Shown here one piece after another: positions 1 through 11,480 of a DNA stretch of 64,000 nucleotides (positions are counted from its first letter, which is position 1; each line of letters opens with the position of its first letter). The position numbers were made by a program, and so were the translations under genes. The notes beneath the pieces were generated by a model that searched no databases, had not been told where the DNA came from, and saw nothing but the letters and a program-made list of their open reading frames with translations. Origin of the DNA: Plumapathes pennacea (taxonomy: Eukaryota; Cnidaria; Anthozoa; Antipatharia; Myriopathidae); the NCBI GenBank assembly GCA_964036295.1, contig OZ038471.1, positions 12,108,184 through 12,172,183 of the forward strand, given 5' to 3'.

Positions 1-688
1 CACCTCATCCCACACCCAAAATTCTGAGGATGTTGGCGCAAAATGTATTTAAAGTTTTAGGTAAACTCATCAAAATATCCCGCTGAAGTCGAAAATCTGT
101 CTGGTCATAGTCCGCTCTTCGGTCAAATTAGATACAACACCACAGGCGCACATCTGAAGCTCCTCACTTGAACGTGACCAAACGGTGCGAGGAAGAAATA
201 AAATATATTTTAGGAAGCGAAACGTTTAATAAAGTGTCAGTCATATTGCTGAAGCACTAGCAGTCGGAATGATTAAAACAGCCTGTGGTGTTGATTACTG
301 CGTCCAAGCAGCGGATTTTCAACAAACGAGTTCGAAGTTGGGCGCTGGTGCCGAAGGACACGCAATGTAGCCCCAAAATATATTTCAGGCATAATATATG
401 CCAAATATACAACTATGTAGGCTGATAATTTTGAAAGAATTTCATTGAATTCCCAGGAGCAGACGAAAAGGATTTGTTGAGGCCAAACTGCAAAAGCAGG
501 AACCAAATGTCAATCACATACTGATAGCGTTACTTCCTAATTTTAGCAGCACGGTGATGGGATAGCGCTGAAGCGTAAAATCGTTCCCGCATGAGCGCTC
601 AAGCTCCATAATAAAAGCTCGACGCTCTACGTTTATACTGACCAGTGCAAGTTGGTTTGCGACAGTGTGAAGACCTCTTTGTGAAATA
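1..688. other. Intergenic sequence, no gene recognised
   Basis: Only short open frames without recognisable motifs are visible here. No repeat of the families seen elsewhere in the window was recognised before the Mutator-like copy begins near position 689. Confidence 0.5.
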
Positions 689-1963
689 TGGCAAAACGAA
701 GACCCCCTTAAATTCGGCTCAAAGTTTCGTAAACAACACTAAATGCTCTCAAAAACTACATTTCAGCAACTAAAAACACTAGGAACGCGCATATCTTAGA
801 AACTTATCAGGGTCTTCGTTTTATAGTTTACCCCCACCAAAACTATAAAACGAAGACCCCCTTCAATTCGGCTTGGGACTTGTAAGACAATGTTCAATGC
901 ATTCGAAAACTACATTTGAGCAACCGAAATCACTAGAAACGCGTATATCTTAAAAATTGATCGGGGTCTTCGTTCACCATAGTTGCCCCCACCAAAACTA
1001 TACAAACAAAGACACCTTAAAATGCGTACGGCTAAAAATACGCACACATTTAAGTGCTTGCTGTAGTGTTTGCGGAGAACAATGAGCAAGTAACATGTTA
1101 TGCTATCATTTCCGGAAGCTCGTTTGGACAATAGACAATGAATAAATAAACCGATAAATGAATAAGGCGATAAACCGACGCTGTGAGTGGAAGAACTAAA
1201 AAGGAAAAACACCGTATCTGAGGATATTAGTATAATTTTTGTCCTTGTCGCATTGAATCAGCATTGAATCAGCACGCTCACACCTTTATTTAACGTTTCT
1301 CGCTGCAAAATTACTGCATATTAAAGAATGTGACACATCTGCTAAGCGTCATGTATTAGCTGACACCCGGCTTTGTTCAAAAATGTATCGACCCCATGTA
1401 GCAGCAGCATCATCATATCAGCATTTGAGGTTGTTTACGAAACTTTGAGCCAAATTGAAGGGGGTCTTCGTTTTGTAGTTTTGGTGGGGGTAAACTATAA
1501 AACGAAGACCCTGATCAATTTCTAAGATATACGCGTTCCTAGTGTTTTTAGTTGCTGAAATGTAGTTTTCGAGCGCATTTGAGGTTGTTTACGAAACTTT
1601 GAGCCGAATTTAAGGGGGTCTTCGTTTTGTAGTTTTGGTGGGGGTAAACTATAAAACGAAGACCCTGATCAATTTCTAAGATATGCGCGTTCCTAGTGTT
1701 TTTAATTGCTGAAATGTAGTTTTCGAGAGCATTTAGTGTTGTTTACGAAACTTTGAGCCGAATTGAAGGAGGTCTTCGTTTTGTAGTTTTGGTGGGGGTA
1801 AACTATAAAACGAAGACCCTGGTTATTTCAACGCTGAATGGTCTTTTCGTTGTATAAGTTATGTTTTACGACATTTTGTGACTTTTCGTAATGATACAAC
1901 AGAAAAAAAGGGGGGTCTTCGTTTTTGGGTCTTCGGTCTTCGGTCTTTGTTTTATAGACACCC
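689..1963. mobile_element. Truncated copy of palindromic Mutator-like element
   Basis: The same blocks as in the complete copy at 19229-21138 are present: repeated hairpin units (GGTCTTCGTTTTATAG / CTATAAAACGAAGACC around a TTTACCCCCACCAAA spacer) flanking a unique centre at about 1010-1430. The right terminus, ending GTTTTATAGACACCC at 1963, is intact. The left terminal 190 bp or so are missing: this copy starts directly at an inner hairpin unit. It lacks the kinase-derived insert of the other copy, so comparing the two defines the borders of that insert. The 100-codon open frame inside it (910-1212, minus) is shared by both copies but resembles no known protein. Confidence 0.75.
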
Positions 1964-2102
1964 AAACGTGAAGGTATCTGTGTCCTACACAGTGAATCAC
2001 TGTTTTGATTGTCAAGTCGCCTTTTAAATCGGCTGCTCGAGCAGCCGTTTGAAGTCATTCGGATTCTTTTTCAAGTAGAGTCATCCAGTGCATTTGTCTG
2101 AT

Positions 2103-2710
2103 ACCCCTTCAAGTGTTAGCTTCTTGAAACATTACAGTTACAAAATGTTCGAGGCAGCATATAGCGAACCGAAGAACTCTTCCGTTACCGACGGAAAACT
2201 GACAGTCAAATACCAATCCCAATGGCTTGCTGCACGATTATTTAAAATTGTTTCGTTTCCCTTTATCAGGTAACGGTGCTGTTTTTCCTGGCCGTTCTTC
2301 TATTTCTCCAAGCTGCCTTCTGTCAGGTGACTGTCAGTGATCATGACCGATACTATTCAATCTGCTGAATTTGATTGCTGGTTGTTTATCCGCTGATTAT
2401 TCTGCACACTTTCTGTCGATCTGACCGTGTTTCTTTTTTACGCAGATTACAGCTTTTGCACTTACTTTGCATATGAAAACTGAAAATTTCCATGCACATG
2501 GTTTTATCATTTATAGATTTCTTTGTTGTTTGTTAAGCAGTCGAAGTTATGTGCCTTTCTGTTTGATATTGACAGACACATTGCAGAAGAATTCAAGCTC
2601 CAAATTTCCAAAAAAGGGACCAAGTTTGAGGAAACAATTGAGGTGGACACGGTCGCTCAAACTGAAGTGTTTAAAGTCCCTGCACACAACAGAGTGCAAC
2701 TTTCTCTAAA
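2103..2710 (+). pseudogene. Possible fragment of a type II membrane (BRICHOS-like) gene
   Basis: Three exon-like pieces line up in order. First is a hydrophilic start, MFEAAYSEPKNSS, at about 2143. Second is a hydrophobic stretch, VTVLFFLAVLLFLQAAFC, after a pyrimidine-rich CAG acceptor at 2269, ending at a CAG|GTGACT donor near 2326. Third is an extracellular-like linker after an acceptor near 2574, running to TEVFKVPAHNRVQ. A short cytosolic tail, one membrane segment, then a linker ending in F-x-VPAHN is the usual opening of membrane-anchored BRICHOS proteins, but the BRICHOS core is absent. Sequence typical of a Penelope-like element follows at once, so the gene seems to have been cut by that insertion. 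The family assignment rests on memory of this motif and is weak. Confidence 0.3.
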
Positions 2711-2752
2711 ATTGAAAGCCTCTATTATTGATCGGCTAAAGAGGGTGGAGTT

Positions 2753-4501
2753 GTGGAAGGGGGAGGTATTTGGTTACAAAAAACAAACATGAAAGCTGCT
2801 TTATATTACAATCACTACGCACCCCCTGACTTCAACAAATCGGACGACTCCCTTGAAGCGATACTCGATACGAACGACGCAGACATAGACCCTATCCCTT
2901 TCCAACCAACTGAAGACATTGACATTGACACAGACACACCCCTTCTCCCAACCCCATCACAATTGACCACAAACAACATGGACCTCCCCCCCAAACAACC
3001 AGCAACATCTGAACCCATCACAAACCAAACCAACGCACCCTTACTTTCCCATCTCAACAAAGACAATTACAAACAACTCACTGAACTGTCACGCAAAAAA
3101 ATACAAAACGAGAAACAAATTACAGCAATGGACATTTACATCAAATCGGGCAAACCACCACAAGGACTTACACTGACCGCAGAGACTAGGACACGACTTT
3201 CGCCTGAGCTACAGAAACAATGGAACAAACTACTTATGACTACTGGCATTTCACTATGCCAAATACTTAAACAACAATACCAACTTTGTATACAACAACT
3301 TGACAACCAAATCAAAATGATTACTGACAAATACCATCCCTCCACCAACCCCCAATTCAATCTACTCCACGAAATAGTTCACCTACATGCTGACGAATTG
3401 ACAACCAAAGAAACCATCAACAATGCTCCACCACGAATCAACAATCCACAACAAGGACAAAAACGAAAACGAACACAGACCCCATACGTTCCCAACAAAA
3501 GACCAAAAACCCCTACAGCGACAGTCCCTCACAATACAACCACACCAATCCCAAGCCTTATGAACATCCTAGTTCACCCAAACCCCACCAACCAACATAA
3601 CTACCCAAAAACATGGCCAACCACAACTACTAACAACCAACAAATCCCAACCCATCGCTACCCCTACCAAACACCAACAAGGAACCCACGAACCTTCCCA
3701 ATACCCAAACGCAAATGACTATCCAAACCTAACAACGTCCACGAACAACAACATCCAAAATCACTTATCTCAATTCTTCGACCATCCTTTAAACGAAACC
3801 GACGCAAATCCAAAACAACACAAAACCAAAGACGAAAATACCTTCTCTCCCGTAACCACACCAACGTTCACAACAACTACGTTGTTAACCTCACCAACCA
3901 CAACCTCACCCCCAGCCAAAAATCCTTGCTTGAAAAAGGTCTCAAATTTATCCCCACTCCCCCACCCACCAACAACACAACAACTCTAAACTCCTTCTCC
4001 CGATTTCGAAGACAAATGTACCTCAACTACAACTTCCGGTTTAACATAAACAACCCCCATCCCTTCAGAACCAAAAGCAACTGGCACCCACCAGACCCTG
4101 ACAACTCCAACCTTTTGGAATACATGGCTAACGTACGACAGTCCTTACAAACAACCCTCCCCACAACCCAACCTACCACCAACCTTAGCCCATCCGAACA
4201 AGCTGCCATTAAGTCCCTACAAACTCTACCAAATACTGTAATAAAACCAGCTGACAAAGGTGGCGCAATCGTCCTCTGGCCAGCCCAAGACTATGTAACT
4301 GAAGCCCAACGACAACTGAACAACCCAGCCCACTACGTTAAAATTCAACAGAACCCTATCCCATTCCTCACCTCACAAATTACCAAATTCATCAACCAGA
4401 TGAGAACTGACAACAAAATCGACTACACTACTATTAGTACTATCAGAGCGCAACAGAGTGTAAATGTAGTCGATCTAAACTTGAAAACTCGCTTGCAATA
4501 A
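2753..4501 (+). pseudogene. Penelope-like retroelement ORF, 5' part, with in-frame TGA
   Basis: One reading frame runs through this span with a single internal stop, TGA at 3716-3718. The first in-frame ATG in good context is at 2789 (MKAALYYNHY). The first part is rich in Pro, Thr, Asn and Gln and low in complexity. The part after the stop has hallmarks of the Penelope-like reverse transcriptase N-terminal region: NLTPSQKSLLEKGLKFIPTP near 3895-3955, an F-x-RRQMYLNY block, NLSPSEQAAIKSL, and VIKPADKGGAIVLW near 4240-4280. The catalytic RT core and the GIY-YIG endonuclease are missing, and the similarity ends near 4437. The coding strand is strikingly C- and A-rich. This is a 5' fragment that cannot move by itself. 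Reading through the TGA, rather than decay, is possible but unproven. Confidence 0.75.
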
Positions 4502-4886
4502 AACCATTGCTTCTTTGTAACGCTGCGCCAAGAGGCTCGCAAGCAGGCGGTTTTGATTAAAGCTTTCACAAAAAATCTTTGGCATACAAACATTGCTCAA
4601 TTGTTCAGTGAGTTATTTTTACGAGTGAGTGTAATACTGATTGTGCAAGGCTTGAAGATAATGAGGCAACAGTTGTCAGAGTTGACAGCTGTGATTTCAG
4701 CTCTTCAGTAGCGACTGATAAATCCTCAACGCTAAAAACCTCGATTTTTTTTTATGAAACATGGCTGCTGCCCGGAGAAACTTTCAGGCTAACATGAAAG
4801 ACAAGAGAGCAGGTAAAAAGAAAAGAAGCTCGAACACTATCTTGGAGAAGGAGGAGGTGACAGTGCAGTGCCTGAGTTCCGAAGTC
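4502..4886. other. Spacer without recognised gene
   Basis: There is a short open frame from 4761 (MAAARRNFQANMKDK) rich in basic residues. It could be a small exon or a relic, but it has no recognisable domain and runs into the integrase-core fragment on the opposite strand. Confidence 0.3.
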
Positions 4887-5270
4887 TCAGGCAAAGCACA
4901 AAAATTCTTTCTGTCTGGCTTTCTTCGTCCCAACTGCGCGAGCTTCCAATCCTTCTGGATCCAGATCGTACATCACAGCGCGTACTAAATCTCTCGGCAC
5001 ATTAAAATTGTGTTCCTGTCGAACTTTCTTGTGCATCGCCCGGTACCCGAGGAGTTTACCTGGTCTATCTAACTCTTTCGCTACGGCCTCCTTTACTTCA
5101 TCCACCGATACATTCTGATCGGTATAAAATATGTTGAAACTACGAAGCCGTCTGTCAAGGGTGCGAACACTCCATGGGTACTGTGGGAAATCTCGTTTAA
5201 AAAGCTCAACATTTCCTCGCGTTTCAAACTTTGTTTTACGTATCAAGTCATATCGTCTTTTAGCACTAAG
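4887..5270 (-). pseudogene. N-terminal fragment of an integrase-core (rve) family gene
   Basis: The translated minus strand reads RYDLIRKTKF, then RTLDRRLRSFNIFYTDQN, a GYRAMHKKVRQEH block and VPRDLVRAVMYDLDPEGLEAR. This order is the N-terminal helical region of a multi-copy metazoan family, common in cnidarians, that continues into an integrase catalytic core. Here the frame stops about 15 codons after the EARAVGTKK segment, before any catalytic residue. No start codon precedes it within the open frame: upstream in frame there is a stop just before LSAKRRYDL. This is a truncated, probably transposon-derived relic. Family recognition is from memory of this conserved block. Confidence 0.6.
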
Positions 5271-5439
5271 TCATGCTTCCAAGCATCATTTCGTAAATTG
5301 GTCGCCATGAGGATAAACATATCACAGGAGCGCTATAAGTGTTGACAACTGGTGATCATGCTGCGCAGAGGTCACAGGGGAAATCAACGAGAAGTGCAAG
5401 GCATGCTGGTATACTGTGGCAGTCATAGGCTAAGCAAAT

Positions 5440-5970
5440 TTTCATTTTACTTTTAATTTGAAATCGGTTTTCATTTTACTTTTACCTTAAAATGCTTTTA
5501 TTTTACTTTACTTTAAAATCGGTTTTCACTTTACTTTAACTTTGAAATCGGTTTTTGATTTTACTTTTACTTTAAAATCGGTTTTCGTTTTACTTTGAAA
5601 TCGGTTTTTAATTTACTTTACTTTGAAATCGGTTTTCACTTTACTTTAACTTTGAAATCTGTTTTTGATTTTACTTTTACTTTAAAATCGGTTTTCGTTT
5701 CACTTTGAAATCGGTTTTTAATTTACTTTACTTTGAAATCGGTTTTCACTTTACTTTAACTTTGGAATCGGTTTTTGATTTTACTTTTACTTTGCAATCG
5801 GTTTTCATTTTTATTTTACTTTTACTTTGCAATCGGTTTTCATTTTCATTTTACTTTTGCTTTGAAATCGGCTTTCATTTTCATTTTCGAAATCGGTTTT
5901 CGTTTCATTTTACTTTGAAAACAGCATTTATTTTCATTTCACTTCGACATAAATTATCTTTTTTATTGAA
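5440..5970. repeat. Minisatellite of AAATCGGTTTTCATTTTACTTT units
   Basis: About two dozen imperfect copies of a 20-25 bp unit built from AAATCGGTTTT followed by runs of TTTACTTT are arranged head to tail. A higher-order period of about 110-120 bp is visible between about 5580 and 5790. The open frame through it (from 5705) is repeat translation only. Confidence 0.85.
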
Positions 5971-6089
5971 TTATCAGGAAAATTCAAGTGGCAGTCATAG
6001 GCCACCATACTGCTCCTCCTTAAAACAACAAGACTGGGATTGCCAGTGAGCTCGTGGCGTGAGTTGGTTCGAGACCAGAATAAACTAAA

Positions 6090-7810
6090 ACTAGAAATAC
6101 GATAATCGCAGATATCCCCTCGCTCAGTAGTGGGTTTTCGGAAAGCGGGACTCTTGTTTATTTTCGGTTCGGAGATTATTTAAAAATTTTTTTGCAAACC
6201 ACGGCTGTGTAGCGACGTCACCAGTCGGCCGCTAAAAAAAATCTTTTTCGCACGGCAGTCTGGTTTAGTTCAGACAACGTGCACAGTCTGCAATTTTCGT
6301 AGACACTAAGCTGAACTTCAAAATTCGCTGAGACAACATTTACACACAACTACAGAATACTCCCGAGGCTTGAAAGCCAAGCAAAGTCGATCTTGGACAC
6401 CGAATTTTTTTTTTTTTTTTTTACTTTATAAGTTTAATACGCTTCTTCGAGTGTGACAAAATTTAGAGCCGTCAAAGCGAGTCGCTTGTTTACACGCTTT
6501 CGAAGTCTCGGGACCGTGTGAATTTTGGCAGGTATTCAATTTTGAACACAACAACTTTTCAAACTGCGTTTGACGATTTTAAAATCTTTGACAGAAAAAA
6601 GAAATCAAGTCACTAAATAATACAAGGTCCGATTGTATTGAGCGAGTAAACCCGGTCACTAAATAATACAAAGTTCGATTGTGTTGAGCGAGTATCTTAC
6701 GGGGTCCCGCTAGTAGACAATAATATACAATAGACTGTAATTGTTTAATTTGGAAAGCAGTAGCCGGATATTTTCTACTTTAATAGCCTTCAAAAAGCAA
6801 AAGCATTTTAACCCGGTTACATTTTATCCTTGAATACAGTGTGCCAACAAACGCGGCGACAAAACTTCACAGCATGTGTCAGACTGTCAGTGAAATTATG
6901 CAAATATGTCAGGAATCGGATGACACAATCTTGCATGAAGGCACTCTGAAATAGCTTTGAAAACTAGCGAAGAGATCACAGTATAATCCTACTTGGCCTT
7001 CATCACAGTTCCCGGGGCATCAAACGACAAAATATACGGCAATTGTTGAAATACCATAATGATAACACGACCGTCATTTAACAAAGCGTTGTACGTTAAT
7101 TGATGTAAATTTTCAAAACTCACCGGTTCCTGAAAGCCATAGCTTTAGCTCTTTTCCAGCAAAGGAAACAAAACCCAAAACACCATTGTTTACGTCTTCA
7201 ATGATTTCAAAGTACACTGTATAGAGCAGTCCTTATACAGTACGAAAATTCCACTTTCCATTGTATTGTGTGTCGTCATCTTGTCAAACTTGGATTCTGA
7301 AAACTACATTCCTGTTATTGTAAAAGGTGAAATTTGCCGCGATGATTGTTCGATTTCCACCAACTGTATTTTGCTATTTCTTTCTGAAGAAGTGTCTGCG
7401 TTTTAACACAGTACTGGCGTCTGGGATTGTGTTCAGGTCGACCAGTTGTGCCTTTAAGAATCCGTTTCACGGCTAGTAAGCTTGTTGCCTCCCATACACC
7501 GGCAAAATATCCGGGCAAATTACAGCCGTCCGTCAAACTGCTTGGCCTTGTAACTGCATCTTATTGTACAAAATCACTTCCGTTCGTACTCTTACAGCTA
7601 CCGAATGTCACTAAGAAAATGGCGGTTTACAGTTAAGCTGCCGATGTAACCTCGCAGTGGTCGCTCGACGCGGATGGCCCTGGGGACGAGTCGTACCCCA
7701 CACACACACACACGAACATTAAATTTCGAGATGGCGACACGCTTGGAGTCTTCAAATGATACGATTTTGCTGCATTAGCGTCGTGATTATTTCCCTCACT
7801 TCGTTCGGGG
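6090..7810. repeat. 1.7 kb tandem duplication, copy A
   Basis: The unit starts ACTAGAAATACGATAATCGC and ends TCACTTCGTTCGGGG. It abuts a second copy with only scattered substitutions and small indels. Differences include a longer poly-T run near 6410 and a 30-40 bp segment near 6335-6375 present only in this copy. No intact protein gene was found inside. The last 90 bp or so recur alone at 38755-38853, so the unit contains, or is, a dispersed repeat. Confidence 0.85.
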
Positions 7811-9487
7811 ACTAGAAATACGATAATCGCAGATATCCCCTCGCTCAGTAGTGGGTTTTCAGAAAGCGGGATTCTTGTTTATTTTCGGTTCGGAGATTAT
7901 TTAAAAATTTTTTTGCAAACCACGGCTGTGTGGCAACGTCACCAGTCGGCCGCTAAAAAAAATCTTTGTCGCACGGCAGTCTGGTTTAGTTCAGACAACG
8001 TGCACAGTCTGCAATTTTCGTAGACACTAAGATGAACTTCAAAATTCGCTGAGACAACAAAGCCGATCTTGGACACTGAAATTTTTTTTTTCCTTTTTTT
8101 TTTTACTTTATAAGTTTAATACGCTTCTTCGAGTGTGACAAAATCTAGAGCCGTCAAAGCGAGTCGCTTGTTTACACGCTTTCGAAGTCTCGGGACCGTG
8201 TGAATTTTGGCAGGGATTCAATTTTGAACACAACAACTTTTCAAACTGCGTTTTACGATTTTAAAATCTTTGACAGAAAAAAGAAATCAAGTCACTAAAT
8301 AATACAAGGTCCGATTGTATTGAGCGAGCAAACCCGGTCACTAAATAATACAAGGTCCAATTGTGTTGAGCGAGTATCTTACGGGGTCCCGCTAGTAGAC
8401 AATAATATACAATAGACTGTAATTGTTTAATTTGGAAAGCAGTGGCCGGATATTTTCTACTTTAACAGCCTTCAAAAAGCAAAAGCATCTTAACCCGGTT
8501 ACATTTTATCCTTGAATACAGTGTGCCAACAAACGCGGCGACAAAACTTCACAGCATGTGTCAGACTGTCAGTGAAATTATGCAAATATATCAGGAATCA
8601 GATGACACAATCTTGCATGAAGGCACTCTGAAATAGCTTTGAAAACTAGCGAAGAGATCACAGTATAATCCTACTTGGCCTTCACCACAGTTCCCGGGGC
8701 ATCAAACGACAAAATATACGGCAATTGTTGAAATACCATAATGATAACACGACCGTCATTTAACAAAAGCGTTGTACGTTAATTGATGTAAATTTTCAAA
8801 ACTCACCGGTTCCTGAAAGCCATAGCTTTAGCTCTTTTCCAGCAAAGGAAACAAAACCCAAAACACTATTGTTTACGTCTTCATTGATTTCAAAGTACAC
8901 TGTATAGAGCAGTCCTCATACAGTACGAAAATTCCACTTTCCATTGTATTGTGTGTCGTCATCTTGTCAAACTTGGATTCTGAAAACTACATTCCTGTTA
9001 TTGTAAAAGGTGAAATTTGCCACGATGATTGTTCAATTTCCACCAACTGTATTTTGCTATTTCTTTCTGAAGAAGTGTCTGCGTTTTAACACAATACTGG
9101 CGTCTGGGATTGTGTTCAGGTCGACCCAGTTGTGCCTTTAAGAATCCGTTTCACGGCTAGTAAGCTTGCCTCCCATACACCGGCAAAATATCCGGGCAAA
9201 TTATAGCCGTCCGTCGAACTGCTTGGCCTTGTATCTGCATCTTATTGTACAAAATCACTTCCGTTCGTACTCTTACAGCTACCGCATGTCACTAAGAAAA
9301 TGGCGGTTTACAGTTAAGCTGCCGATGTAACCTCGCAGTGGTCGCTCGACGCGGATGGCCCTGGGGACGAGTCGTACCCCACACACACACGAACATTAAA
9401 TTTCGAGATGGCGACACGCTTGGAGTCTTCAAATGATGCGATTTTGCTGCATTAGCGCCGTGATTATTTCCCTCACTTCGTTCGGGG
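7811..9487. repeat. 1.7 kb tandem duplication, copy B
   Basis: This is the second, directly adjacent copy of the unit at 6090-7810 in the same orientation. The junction TTCGGGG/ACTAGAAATACG is seamless. The (CA)n tract near the end is shorter than in copy A, and the (T)n tract near 8090 is interrupted. Confidence 0.85.
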
Positions 9488-9826
9488 ATTAAAAGTAGGG
9501 ACAAGAGCGAGACTCCCTAGAGAGACTTTCAGTCCCCCGAGGGAGCGGGAGTTGTCATCATAATTTTGGGTGGGTGTGCCGCCCAGTCCAGAAGACCATT
9601 AGCCTATTTCAGACCATATCTGATTTTCTATACGCTATTTCAGACCTAAACTTCAAAAATGTATACGGCACATACCTATATGGCTCATATATCGGAGTAC
9701 CCCACCGGGTTTCAATCTCACCAGAAAATGATTATACAGCATAGAGAACTTGGTTTTTGAGACCTTGCTCAAATGAAACCTGATTAAATTATAAACACTC
9801 ATAGACACTCATACATCAGGGGCGGA
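9488..9826. repeat. Dispersed repeat fragment between elements
   Basis: The stretch 9715-9820 (CTCACCAGAAAAT ... GAGAACTTGG ... CTTGCTCAAATGA) is similar to 17463-17560 inside the SPEF1 intron, so both are copies of an unnamed dispersed repeat. No coding potential is visible. Confidence 0.4.
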
Positions 9827-10250
9827 TTTAGGGGGGAGGTGGATTGGGTGGCTAGCCACCCCCCTCTGAAGTGGAAAAAAAAGAAGAAGGAATTTTGGGT
9901 ATTTTGAAATGGAATAAAAAATAGTCGATCTGGACATGTGCCTCAATATATGTAATTTTGTTTTCTAGTTTAAACCAGTGATGAAAATACACTATTTGAT
10001 ATTTTCTTACGTGAGTCAGTCAATTGAGGAGTATGGGGAGCACGGAGGCAGAGAGATCGTTTTCTTGTGTTCGGAGGGTTCATACTTTGCTCCGCAGCAC
10101 AATGACCACCGGACGACTGTCAGATTTGGCTAGTGTCATCGCCATGCATACACAAAATTTCCATCAACAGAAGGCAGGTTTGCGAGAAATTTATGGCACT
10201 GCACCCCAGAAGGATGAGTCACCTTCACTTTTGGCCGATTAACAACGCAG
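9827..10250 (+). mobile_element. hAT transposon remnant with C-terminal dimerisation fragment
   Basis: The sequence CAGGGGCGGATTTAGG at 9827 looks like a hAT terminal inverted repeat of the CAGGGGCGGATCC type. A related CAGGGGGCGGATCCAGG occurs at 40337. About 200 bp later an open frame (10024-10242) encodes STEAERSFSCVRRVH, then LRSTMTTGRLSDLASV, the conserved hAT C-terminal dimerisation region. Everything between the terminus and the last 70 codons of transposase is deleted. I could not find the matching right terminus with confidence. Confidence 0.65.
10024..10242 (+). pseudogene. hAT transposase C-terminal fragment
   Basis: The 72-codon frame carries the ERSFS-x4-R and LRSTMTTGRLSDLA motifs of hAT dimerisation domains. 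The upstream catalytic DDE part is gone, so it encodes no active enzyme. Confidence 0.7.
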
Positions 10251-10500
10251 TGTGAGCCAATTATTTCTTTCTTATTTTAGACCATACTGACTTTATCGTT
10301 AAGAGAAATTCAATAGTTTTTTAATACATATAACATTGTTTAATCTATAAACGCGTTTATTACTCATGCCCCTCGGGGCGATGAGTCTAGTAATGCAGGC
10401 CGTTAATATTTTTTTTCCTCCGTCGAGAATCTGCACACGGTAATTGGTTGTTGGCGATCACCTGGTTGTGATGACGTACTTGTTATTGGCGAGCAAATTT

Positions 10501-10503
<3 letters not shown>

Positions 10504-10555
<52 letters not shown>
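10504..10555. repeat. (GA)n microsatellite
   Basis: A perfect run of about 26 GA dinucleotides. The open frame through it is an artefact. Confidence 0.95.
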
Positions 10556-10559
<4 letters not shown>

Positions 10560-10794
10560 GGCGATGTTTTGTGTTATATTTTTCCAAGAGTCAAATGTCT
10601 GTATGGTTTTCCTTGTGGTAGCGATTTTTGTTTAAACGGATAGTTATGCGCCTTCAGCTTTACTAGTCTGCTCCGCTTCAGAAGCAATAATACTGATGCG
10701 CTGTCATGAACTGAATTTGGCAGTCCCAGTCGTTCGAAGGATTATGTTGGAATTATCTTGCTTTGCAATATTCTTTCTGTCGTAAATGAAGCGT

Positions 10795-11480
10795 CTGAGA
10801 ATGTAAACAAGTTTCACTCGGCCGTGCGTGATTCGCGTCGTTTAACGTTCCCGAGTGCAAATGTTCGATTATAGATACCGCTTCAACCAATGTATCTGTG
10901 TTCTGAGCAATATTTGTGTGAAAGAGCATCGAATAAGTAGCAGACGTGTCGAAACGTAATAAAACTTGAACTCGAATTTACCCTGCGGGCAGAGCGTCTC
11001 CCTTTGTCGGAAACTCGGGAGGGCTCTGTGTAACACGCGGCGCATACGAACAGTCGGCGTTTAACTTCGTTTTACATGAAGTAAAGGTTTGTTTATAGTC
11101 TGAGGATACTAAATTGCTAATAGGTTTGAGGCAAATATCACGCGAGATTAAGATACAATATCTGTCAATGATCTGTCACGAGGATAATATCATGGAACGG
11201 GGAATCCCGAATCATCAGCTACCTAGCTTTTACTCACGCCGCTCTAACAAACGCAGGGAAGACTGGCAGGCGATTACATCGAGGATATTTGTCACTGAAT
11301 ACCTCGAAGTCCTCAAAAGCTCAAGGTTGATATCCGACTATCCGAACCTAATGTTCGCTCCACCAGCGTGATGCACGCCTTTGTTGTCACGGTATTCAAA
11401 CGTCTGCAGCTTCCGATAGAGATTAATTTCGTATCGACCCACAATTTTGCATTAAAGCTTAATGCATATAGCAGTGTCAC
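10795..11480 (+). repeat. Dispersed repeat R, copy 1
   Basis: The sequence around GATTATAGATACCGCTTCAA, GTGTTCTGAGCAATATTTG and AGGCAAATATCACGCGAG recurs at 37075-37690 (plus) and 55790-56370 (minus). A frame encoding GLRQISREIKIQ and AITSRIFVTEYLEV is partly open in each copy, with differing lesions. Two of the copies lie inside long-TIR transposons. It may be decayed transposon coding sequence, but no known family was recognised. Confidence 0.7.

Noticed and set aside
910-1212. 100-codon frame conserved between two transposon copies
   Set aside because: Conservation follows from shared ancestry of the copies. The second copy is shorter and truncated, and no protein motif is present.
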